NCBI GenBank assembly: GCA_021791455.1
Contig: JAJYWM010000392.1
Coordinates: 1 to 13,188 of the forward strand
Reading direction: 5' to 3'
From: a bacterium
GTDB taxonomy: Bacteria > Chloroflexota > Dormibacteria > UBA8260 > Bog-877
DNA length: 13,188 bases
Position 1 is the first letter of the stretch; each line of letters opens with the position of its first letter. The position numbers and the translations under genes are program-made. Shown one piece after another: positions 7,444-12,719 of the stretch. The notes below the pieces were generated by a model. That model was not told the origin of the DNA. It did no database searches and saw nothing but the letters and a program-made list of their open reading frames with translations.

Positions 7444-7873
7444 ATGCGCCGAGCAGCGGCCAAGGATGCTCAGAGGGCCGCGGACGTTTGGCTGGAGTCC
7501 AGGCGCTTTGCGTATCCGGCTGTTCTCGCCTGCATTCACTCCGACTCCTCCGTCCGATTGTCGTTCCGAGAGGAATTCCTGCCCAGCTCCGACGTCTGGG
7601 TAGCGGAGCAGGGCACTCCGGTGGTGGAGGTCGTGTTTCTGGCCGACGGTTGGATCGACCAGCTGTACGTCACCCCGGCGCAACAGGGTCCAGGACCGGG
7701 ATCTCGTCTCGTGCGCCTTGCGAAGCGACGATCTCCCCGGGGGCCTGCACCCTTGGACGTTCGAAAGCAATCTCCAGGCCCGGAGTTTCTACCAGCACCC
7801 AGAGTTCGTAGAAACTCCGCGCACTGACGGCGCCAAAAACGAGGAGCGTTCTCCCGACATCCAGTATCGGTGA
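7444..7873 (+). pseudogene. GNAT acetyltransferase broken by a 1-nt frameshift
   Basis: The first frame (ATG 7444; GTG 7417 is a less likely start) gives MRRAAAKDAQRAADVWLES, then VWVAEQGTPVVEVVFLADGW, IDQLYVTPAQQGPGPGSRLV, the GNAT acetyl-CoA loop region, and loses homology after LAKRRSP. The neighbouring frame continues the domain: PGGLHPWTFESNLQARSFYQ then EFVETPRTDGAKNEERSPDI and QYR, ending TGA 7871-7873. The two halves join if one base is removed from the C4G5 run at 7735-7743. The joined protein would be about 142 aa, normal for the family. The acetyl-CoA loop reads QQGPGPGSRL where Q/RxxGxG/A is expected, with Pro in place of the usual small or basic residue. This is either a real inactivation or a homopolymer error in the sequence; the neighbouring genes are damaged in other ways too. 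Confidence 0.8.
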
Positions 7874-8108
7874 AGCCCAAGGGCGTCGGCCGATACATCC
7901 TCAACGTAGCCACTACCAACTTGAGACCGATGCAGTCGCCGCTCACAAGCATCCTCGCGCACTTGGAGTCCGTCGCCAAAGACGATCCCTATGAGTATGC
8001 TGAACCAGTGACGGAAACGGCTAGCGCTAGCGACGTCACCGGCACTTGCGAACCGCCGTTCTATCCCCTCGTCAGTGTGGCTCATGCGGAACTCAACACG
8101 AGGAAACC

Positions 8109-8529
8109 GTGAGACTTCTCCTCGGCCGGCGCCCTCTGCATCCCCACCGCAAGCTACGGCCAGCCTGAGGGCGGTCCTTCTTCCGCGTGGCGCTTCCTCA
8201 GCGGGAACCAGCCCAACTGTCTGATGACCGACCTGGGGTGGAACTCACTTGGAGTGCTCGAGCTCACCGCCCTGCCGAGCATCGGGGCGGAGTTCGTCGG
8301 CTGGCAACCGCCCACCGGTGGCGACAGGACGCTCGGGGTCGTCGACTTCTCCATCTTTCCCCACCTGGACAACGAGATGCTCCCCGACAACTGCCTGGCT
8401 GAGGCGAAGAAGTGGGCTGCCAAGATGCCCCAACCGTCCTACCTCATCGACGATGAGACGGCGATCAAGGTCACGGATGGGTACGTCGAAGTCGTCTCCG
8501 AGGGACACTGGAAGCTTTTCACCCCCTGA
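8109..8529 (+). pseudogene. Peptidase S51 (peptidase E-like) gene with two deletions
   Basis: Pieces of a type 1 glutamine-amidotransferase-like/S51 peptidase, normally about 210-240 aa, lie in order. GTG 8109, with GAGGA upstream, begins MRLLL. After a frame shift come SSAGALCIPTASYGQPEGG and WRFLSGNQPNCLMTDLGWNS, LGVLELTALPSI. This joins directly to GAEFVGWQPPTGGDRTLGV, VDFSIFPHLDNEMLPDN and the C-terminus IDDETAIKVTDGYVEVVSEG HWKLFTP. Missing are about 20-25 residues after MRLLL and about 50-60 residues between LTALPSI and GAEFVGW. The central gap contains the catalytic Ser (SAGS) motif, so no active peptidase can be made. A TGA at 8110-8112 separates the main frame from the codons before it. 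The 306-nt frame from 8224 is open but not a functional gene. Confidence 0.78.
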
Positions 8530-8839
8530 GGGCGAAGGTGCCCCGTGCACCCAGCGGCTGCGTGCACGGGGCCATCCGCAGGTGGCCGAGTTGGGCAGCC
8601 GCCGTGGTGGAGCGCCGGGAGGCGCGGCCCATCCACGAACCGCCTTGCGATCGGGCGCGGGCGTCAGGCCAGCTTGCCGGTGGCGACAGACAGATCTGGG
8701 GCGGCGCGCGAGCGCCCTTGGCGCACCCCGCCCTTCGCCTCCCAGGAGCGCCGCGGCTGACTAGCGCAGCCCTCACCTGGGACCCCGCTATCCGCCGGGA
8801 ACGTCACAACCGGCTCGACGGTGTCGCCGCTCAGCGAAG
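8530..8839. other. Gene-poor stretch between peptidase remnant and IS remnants
   Basis: About 310 bp in which no frame on either strand gives a recognisable domain; the open frames are Arg/Pro/Ala-rich and look like GC-rich noise. Apart from the hairpin at 8540-8572 I see nothing. It may include the body of the truncated minus-strand IS element decayed past recognition. Confidence 0.5.
8540..8572. terminator. Perfect 11-bp hairpin after the peptidase remnant
   Basis: GCCCCGTGCAC (8540-8550) and GTGCACGGGGC (8562-8572) are exact inverted copies with an 11-nt loop, starting 11 bp after the stop at 8529. There is no T-tract, so termination is only likely; it is placed where the terminator of the former gene would be. 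Confidence 0.5.
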
Positions 8840-8997
8840 CCTCGATCGCTTCGCCGCTCACTCCAAGGGGTATTCACCTCCCTCTTCAAGGACCAGCCTC
8901 ACCGCCCGCTCCCGCAGCGTCTGCGGGTACCTCGTCGTACTTGTCATCTCTCCATCCTCTCAACGAACGGAGTCTCCAATTTTCCCGGGGCGGTTCA
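8840..8997 (-). mobile_element. IS3-family remnant A: left end plus start of orfA
   Basis: On the minus strand, an IS3-type left end starts at 8997 with TGAACCGCCCCGGG. At ATG 8947 begins an orfA (HTH transposase subunit) N-terminus: MTSTTRYPQTLRERAVRLVL then EEGGEYPLE. A TGA at 8860-8858 follows where family members have Trp (EW-AA), and AAKRS continues the match for a few residues. The rest of the element, including orfB and the right end, is absent to the left. The element's outermost base directly abuts remnant B, which lies in the opposite orientation. Confidence 0.65.
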
Positions 8998-9459
8998 CTT
9001 CAAGGCCTTGGCGATGTGCGATGGGTACACGCGGGAGAGCGTGGGCAACGCTGTGGCACGCTCCCTCACCGCCGACCACGTCATCCAGGTGCTGGATCCG
9101 GCCGTGGCCGAGCGCGGCGCACCTGGTTCATCCGCTGCGATAACGGGCCGGAGTTCATCTCCTTGGCCATCCGCGACTGGTGTCGTTTCTCCCGCACCGG
9201 AGCCGCCTACATCGATCCGGGGTCTCCCTGGCAGAACGCCTTCGTGGAGAGCTTCAACGGCAACGCTCGCGACGAGCTCTTCGCTCGGGAGATCTTCGAT
9301 ACCATCCTGGAGGCCGGGGCTCTCTATGCGGACTGGTACCACGACTACAATCACCACCGACCGCATCGCTCCTTGGGGCTGTAGCCGCCGGCAGCCTATG
9401 CGGCCACACTCACCCTTGGAACTCTCATGAAGGCTGGTATCGCAAGCGGGGTACGGTCA
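8998..9459 (+). mobile_element. IS3-family remnant B: 3' part of orfB and right end
   Basis: This is the 3' portion of an IS3-type DDE integrase gene plus an IS terminus. Reading starts in one frame (FKALAMCDGYTRESVGNAVA to LDPAVAERGAP) and shifts near 9124 into TWFIRCDNGPEFIS...WQNAFVESFNG...YNHHRPHRSLGL. The last two catalytic acids are kept: Asp at 9139-9141 (DNGPEF) and Glu at 9247-9249 (VESFNG), spaced D-35-E as expected. The first catalytic Asp is missing because the 5' half is gone. A TAG at 9382-9384 replaces Leu in SLGL-x-PPAAYAATL. The element ends at 9459, where the minus strand reads TGACCGTACCCCG. It cannot transpose on its own. Confidence 0.75.
9008..9384 (+). pseudogene. IS3 orfB transposase fragment (frameshift plus stop)
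   Basis: The coding part of remnant B. A 1-nt deletion near 9124 (between ERGAP and FIRCDN), the missing 5' half and the premature TAG at 9382 each inactivate it. The DNGPEF and VESFNGNARDEL motifs place it in the rve/DDE family of IS3 elements. Confidence 0.8.
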
Positions 9460-9783
9460 CCCGCAGCGCTCAGCCAGCGCCGCGGCCTGTGCCAGGGAAG
9501 CTGGCGAGAAGTCCAGACCAGTGAAATGGCGGCTTCTCGGGCCAGGCTGATCGAGTCGAAACCGATGTGGCGCTGCAGGCGGATCACCTCCAGCCCAGCA
9601 ACCTCGCCGACCGTCCGACGACTTGCTCCCTGCTCCACGTCAGTGAGCGACGACACCCCTGCCACGAGTGCCTCCGACTCGTAGAGCCGATCCTGGCCAT
9701 CTACCCGTGCGCGATCGCCCCACTTGCGGCGGTTGCGGTCGAGTCGCTCGATGGCCAGCGGACGACTCGACTCGACCAGGCTT
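9460..9783 (-). pseudogene. SAM methyltransferase N-terminal fragment cut by an IS end
   Basis: The minus strand reads RLDRNRRKWGDRARV, YESEALVAGVSSLTDVEQ, then GEVAGLEVIRLQRHIGFDSI SLAREAA. This is the start of a class I methyltransferase subfamily in which the SAM loop reads LHLQCHxGxDT. A frameshift near 9526-9534 leads into HFTGLDFSPASLAQAAALAERCG, the beta-2/alpha-B part. The match ends exactly at 9460, and the next bases inward (9459 down) are the IS right end TGACCGTACCCC. The gene follows the epimerase (stop 9826) on the same strand, so it was probably the second gene of that operon. Its start is unclear: ATG 9795 is in another frame, suggesting a further small indel. The C-terminal two thirds are not found in the window. 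Confidence 0.65.
9737..9777. repeat. 10-bp perfect inverted repeat
   Basis: GGTCGAGTCG (9737-9746) and CGACTCGACC (9768-9777) are exact inverted copies 21 nt apart, at the start of the broken methyltransferase. It may be chance within coding DNA. Confidence 0.3.
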
Positions 9784-9825
9784 TGACACTGCCATCGTTG
9801 GTTGGATCCACACAGACCTGTCTCA

Positions 9826-10794
9826 TCACAGCTCGTGCCCAGCCCGGAGCCAGCCGAGGTAGTCAGCGACTCCGCCGTCGAGGCCGTAATCCGCTCTATA
9901 GCCAGTATCTTCTTGAAGCCGCCCCAGATCCATGAAGGCATCGACTAGCGCTTCCTGCGTGCTGCTTCCGGCTGACAGTGTCGCATCAAATCTGGGCGCC
10001 AGGCGGCGGATGCTTGAAACAACGTCGGCATTCGTGAAGGTGCGCCCGCCGCCTATGTTGTAGGTGGAGTGGCCGAGGGTCGGCGCCACGTGAAGGAGCG
10101 CAATGGCTTTGGCGCAGTCCTTGACGTAGCAGAGGTCTCCTCTGTCCTCGGCAAAGACGTGTGTGAAATCGGTTGCACGTCCATCGGGTAGTGCAGCAGC
10201 ATGGACCAATGCGGGAAGCGCAGAGAAGGGCGAAGAGCTTCGTCCACCGGGCCCCCAGATGAAGCTGGGGCGCACACATATCACCGGTAGGCCGATTTGA
10301 CCGGCTGCGAAATTTGCCAAGACTTCCGTGATCTTCTTCATGGCCGGAATGCCATGTCCAGAAGCCATCGGTAAATTCATGTCTTCTCGCCATGGACCTG
10401 CTCCGACGCCTCCATAGACGCCGACAGTGCTAGCGATCGTTATACGACGCACTCCCCACTCTTCCGCAGCGTCGAGAATATTGCCCAGACCCACGAATAG
10501 GCCCGAGAACCGCACAGGGGTAGCGTCTCTTGGCGTCTTGATCACCCGCGCCACGGCAGTGTCGGCGAAGTGGACAATGCCGGTGATCGAATGGCGACGA
10601 CCGATCGCTCGGACTGCCTCTCTATCCGTAATGTCGAGCGGTTCGACGATCACTCGTGTACCAACCTCCGTCCGCAGGAACTCTGGAACGTCAGACTTGT
10701 GATGTTGCGTCACCAGGCACTCCTCGCCGACGTCGAGGAGTGCCCTCGTGGTATGCGAACCAATGAAACCAAGGCCACCAGTCACCAAGATCAC
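9826..10794 (-). CDS. NAD(P)-dependent epimerase/dehydratase, extended SDR
   Basis: 322 aa. The N-terminal dinucleotide fold has the extended-SDR glycine motif TGGLGFIGSH (about 5-14), DITD and a GIVHFADTA segment near the nucleotide. The active-site Ser/Thr region is ITIASTVGVYGG. The usual Tyr-x-x-x-Lys is not present: the corresponding place reads GIPAMKKITEVL, keeping Lys but not Tyr. The PSFIWGPGGR and YNIGGG/TFTNADVV segments are typical of the sugar-binding half. It probably acts on a nucleotide-linked or free small substrate in the cytosol, but the missing Tyr makes ordinary SDR chemistry uncertain. GTG 10794 follows GGAGG by 7 nt. It is divergent from the MarR gene and probably led an operon with the broken methyltransferase downstream. 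Palindromes over its -10 box suggest MarR repression. Confidence 0.88.
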   Translation of the reverse strand: MILVTGGLGFIGSHTTRALLDVGEECLVTQHHKSDVPEFLRTEVGTRVIVEPLDITDREAVRAIGRRHSITGIVHFADTAVARVIKTPRDATPVRFSGLFVGLGNILDAAEEWGVRRITIASTVGVYGGVGAGPWREDMNLPMASGHGIPAMKKITEVLANFAAGQIGLPVICVRPSFIWGPGGRSSSPFSALPALVHAAALPDGRATDFTHVFAEDRGDLCYVKDCAKAIALLHVAPTLGHSTYNIGGGRTFTNADVVSSIRRLAPRFDATLSAGSSTQEALVDAFMDLGRLQEDTGYRADYGLDGGVADYLGWLRAGHEL

Positions 10795-10801
10795 TCCCGC
10801 G

Positions 10802-10806
10802 CCTCC
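10802..10806 (-). promoter_or_regulatory. Ribosome binding site of the epimerase
   Basis: GGAGG on the minus strand lies 7 nt before GTG 10794 and fixes this as the start. Confidence 0.6.
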
Positions 10807-10818
10807 ATAGATTCGGTC

Positions 10819-10833
10819 TACTGATCATCAGTA
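10819..10833. promoter_or_regulatory. Operator 1: perfect 15-bp palindrome
   Basis: TACTGATCATCAGTA is a perfect inverted repeat of 7-bp arms around one base. It overlaps the epimerase -10 box, so bound protein would block that promoter. The divergent MarR regulator is the obvious candidate ligand-responsive binder. Confidence 0.7.
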
Positions 10834-10835
10834 TA
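10830..10835 (-). promoter_or_regulatory. -10 box of the epimerase promoter
   Basis: TATACT on the minus strand, inside or next to operator 1. Transcription would start near 10823-10824, giving a leader of about 30 nt that includes the ribosome site. No clear -35. Confidence 0.5.
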
Positions 10836-10836
10836 G

Positions 10837-10847
10837 CTGATCTTCAG
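10837..10847. promoter_or_regulatory. Operator 2: imperfect copy of operator 1
   Basis: CTGATCTTCAG repeats the CTGAT-C-ATCAG core of operator 1 with one mismatch and the same symmetry. The centres (10826 and 10842) are 16 bp apart, about one and a half helical turns. It lies upstream of the MarR -10 box. Confidence 0.55.
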
Positions 10848-10857
10848 TCACTTTTGC

Positions 10858-10863
10858 TATAAT
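10858..10863 (+). promoter_or_regulatory. -10 box of marR, leaderless start
   Basis: A consensus TATAAT ends 6 nt before ATG 10870, so the mRNA should begin at the start codon. No ribosome site is present. No clear -35 is visible. Confidence 0.65.
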
Positions 10864-10869
10864 GGCCCT

Positions 10870-11322
10870 ATGGAGAGCACCACGAGTGTCGAGTCGGAGG
10901 AGCTGGGTCCGCCCGAGACCGTGACGGCGAGGATAGGGTATCGGCTCAAACACGTGCAAGCACGTTTTCAGTCAATCCAGCGAGATGCACTCGCACCGCT
11001 TGGACTCAATGGGCGACTGCTTGCCGTGCTGCTGGTGGCTGACGCGCACGGCCCCGATTTACAGCAACGCATTGCAGGCAGGCTCGATGTTGACCGCACC
11101 ACGATGGTCGCCCTGATTGACAGCCTCGAAACGGCAGGGTTCGTCGAGCGTCGTAGTGACCCCAGCGACCGTCGCGGTCGCCTCGTTCACGTTACACCGA
11201 AGGGAAAGAGGGCGAGCTCGGAGGGGCTCGAGGCTTCAGCCCACGCCGAAGGCTCGTTCCTAGCCCCTCTCTCCCCGACAGAGCGAGAGGCATTTCGTGA
11301 AATGCTTGCGAAGCTGATCTGA
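10870..11322 (+). CDS. MarR-family transcriptional regulator
   Basis: 150 aa, a normal MarR length. The winged helix-turn-helix is clear: LQQRIAGRLDVDRTTMVALI (about 64-83, recognition helix about 74-89) followed by DSLETAGFVERRSDPSDRRG RLVHVTPKGK, whose DxRxR wing is the family hallmark. Flanking N- and C-terminal helices would form the dimer interface. MarR dimers bind palindromes and release DNA on binding a small phenolic or similar ligand. The two pseudo-palindromes between this gene and the divergent epimerase are the likely sites, so it probably represses the epimerase operon and itself. The start at 10870 is supported by the TATAAT box 6 nt upstream. The ligand is unknown. Confidence 0.93.
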   Translation: MESTTSVESEELGPPETVTARIGYRLKHVQARFQSIQRDALAPLGLNGRLLAVLLVADAHGPDLQQRIAGRLDVDRTTMVALIDSLETAGFVERRSDPSDRRGRLVHVTPKGKRASSEGLEASAHAEGSFLAPLSPTEREAFREMLAKLI

Positions 11323-11333
11323 TCGGCGCTGTC

Positions 11334-11379
11334 GTCTCGCAAACGAGGGCACCGCGAGACTCGCAGCCCGCCGAGCGGG
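11334..11379 (+). terminator. Hairpins after marR
   Basis: GTCTCGC (11334-11340) pairs with GCGAGAC (11354-11360), and CCCGC/GCGGG (11367-11371/11375-11379) forms a second small stem. Both lie just downstream of the marR stop. There is no T-tract, so this is a weak terminator call. Confidence 0.35.
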
Positions 11380-11481
11380 TCCGGGGGCGCCCCACACCCT
11401 CATCAACGCGTTCGTCGCCCAGTCCGGCCCAACGGCCCGAAAACTGGTCTCACTTGTGCCGACCCCATCGCCCATGCATCT

Positions 11482-11862
11482 CTAGTAGCGGCGTCGCCGC
11501 CGAAAGTTCCAACGGAAACCCAGAAGATATAGACCGAGCGCCAACGCTATGACCCCGACCCCCAGCAAGACTACGCTGATAACCACGGTGTACAGGATCG
11601 GCAGGACGACTAGCCAAACCAGAGCGACCAGCAAGCCAACCCCGAAAACGGAGACAACTCACGTCGCTACTTCTCCCGCTACTTCTGCACGTTCTCGAGC
11701 ATGAGTCGGAGGGTGGACCAACCACGTTGCATAGCCAGCCAGCAGATGGAGCAATCCTCGGACAGCGGGCATGGCTGCCGCCGCCTGGATCAACCCGCCG
11801 CAGGAGGGCCCCGCCAGCACAGCGATTTGAAGCCAACCTGTCTCACTGGGGTTGACACGCAC
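11482..11862 (-). pseudogene. Possible small membrane protein gene interrupted by TGA
   Basis: One minus-strand frame from GTG 11862 to TAG 11484-11482 would encode about 126 residues but for a TGA at 11661-11659 (codon 68). Before the stop is a moderately hydrophobic segment with LLHLLAGYATWLVHPPT and a charged stretch RERAEVAGEVAT. After it come two strong membrane helices, GVGLLVALVWLVVLPILYTV and VLLGVGVIALALGLYLLGF, and a basic end RWNFRRRRRY. The second part has no ATG or GTG start of its own (a TTG is possible), so a single broken gene is the simpler reading. No family is recognised and there is no good ribosome site. Two separate small genes or chance are alternatives. Confidence 0.4.
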
Positions 11863-12199
11863 CGCTCACTCGCAAATGAGTCAGCCCGAGTGAGGCTCTC
11901 CCACCAATCATCGCTTTCGTTCCTCTCTCGGCGGCCAGACCATACCAAGGTACCGGAGCGGCTGTGCGCTGACACGCCTGTAAAGTCAGCTCCCGGGTAT
12001 CCATCTTGCCAGAGTGGCCCAGCCCATGGGGTGAGGGTCATGGTTGTAGGGCACAACCCCTCTGTGCTACGAGCGCCTCATCGCCAACAGCCGTTCAGGC
12101 TCGACGAGCCCTCTGCAACCACCTAGGGCCACACGCTCCGATACCGAGACAGTCGGTCAACCCCACTCGACTCACCTGCGGATGGCTGCGTGACCTGGG
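11863..12199. other. Gene-poor stretch
   Basis: No convincing reading frame on either strand. It holds an 8-bp perfect inverted repeat CTCACTCG/CGAGTGAG (11865-11872 and 11887-11894) immediately upstream of the candidate membrane gene. A TTGACA at 11852-11857 on the plus strand has no matching -10. No tRNA-like fold was seen. Confidence 0.5.
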
Positions 12200-12604
12200 C
12201 TACTCTGCCATGGTCACGCCCGTGACCATCCCGGACTCGTCGGTCTTGTATCTACCTTTCAACAAATCGAGGACGACGAGCACGTTGCCGAATGGGTCCT
12301 CGACAACCGCGACGTGGCCAACAGGGATGTCGGTTGGCTCGCAAACCACCCGGCCCCCATGCCCTCGAAACACCTCCACGGCCTGAGCGGCCGACTGCAC
12401 CTTCCAGTTCGGCTCGTACCCTTGCCGGGTGGTCAGCACGAGCTCGGTGGCGGAGCCCGGGAGCTCGAGCCCGGCTTGACCCAAGTCGTCATAGCGCCAA
12501 CGCAGACGGTGGCCGAGCGCATCTCGATAGAAGGCGAGCCCAGCATCGAGGTCGGGCACCGGGACGGTCACGGCATCCACGGAGTCAAACAGAGCGGCGC
12601 CCAC
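12200..12604 (-). CDS. VOC-family protein (glyoxalase-like)
   Basis: 134 aa from GTG 12604. Single VOC domain: DSVDAVTVPVPDLDAGLAFY and RDALGHRLRWR at the start, then a central LELPGSATELVLTT strand, and VGHVAVVEDPFGNVLVVLDL at the end. The usual C-terminal Glu ligand position is occupied within VVLDL, so metal binding is uncertain. The tail LKGRYKTDESGMVTGV is a subfamily feature. The frame is open far upstream (to 13171), but that part is the antisense-frame shadow of the MFS gene; GTG 12604 is the first start at the domain boundary and has a GATACT box 6 nt before it. It lies 98 bp downstream of the MFS gene on the same strand. Function beyond the fold is unknown. Confidence 0.88.
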   Translation of the reverse strand: MGAALFDSVDAVTVPVPDLDAGLAFYRDALGHRLRWRYDDLGQAGLELPGSATELVLTTRQGYEPNWKVQSAAQAVEVFRGHGGRVVCEPTDIPVGHVAVVEDPFGNVLVVLDLLKGRYKTDESGMVTGVTMAE

Positions 12605-12610
12605 AGGACG

Positions 12611-12616
12611 AGTATC
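12611..12616 (-). promoter_or_regulatory. Possible -10 box of the second VOC gene, leaderless
   Basis: GATACT on the minus strand ends 6 nt before GTG 12604, the same layout as at the marR and first VOC genes. No ribosome site and no clear -35. Confidence 0.45.
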
Positions 12617-12693
12617 GCCTATCTCAGCTATCGGCGCTATACCCCCGATGTGCGCGGGTGTTGCCTGACCTGGCCTAGGCCGGCAAGATTGAT

Positions 12694-12719
12694 ACCCCAG
12701 AGTCAGCTTATCTCGGGGT
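12694..12719 (-). terminator. Weak hairpin at the end of the second MFS gene
   Basis: On the minus strand ACCCCGAGA and TCTGGGGT pair with one bulged G around a loop that contains the MFS stop codon; ATCAATCTT follows. Overlap with the stop codon and a short T-run make it a modest candidate. Confidence 0.3.

Noticed and set aside
7870..8112. An 80-aa plus-strand gene after the GNAT remnant
   Set aside because: No recognisable domain, starts inside the GNAT stop codon, and overlaps the start of the peptidase S51 remnant. Also no support for the 98-aa minus-strand frame over the same bases.
9396..9941. A single intact 181-aa minus-strand protein
   Set aside because: It overlaps the epimerase 3' end and runs into the IS right end. 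Only its central part is meaningful, as the methyltransferase fragment that then shifts frame.
11432..11470. IS-like terminus near AAAACTGGTCTCACTTGTGCC
   Set aside because: It has the feel of an IS end, but there is no matching inverted copy and no transposase nearby, so it cannot be supported.
6733..11661. Stop-codon recoding (TGA or TAG read as amino acids)
   Set aside because: The in-frame stops replace different residues (Arg, Trp, Leu), and intact genes in the window end normally with TGA and TAG. Ordinary gene decay explains them.
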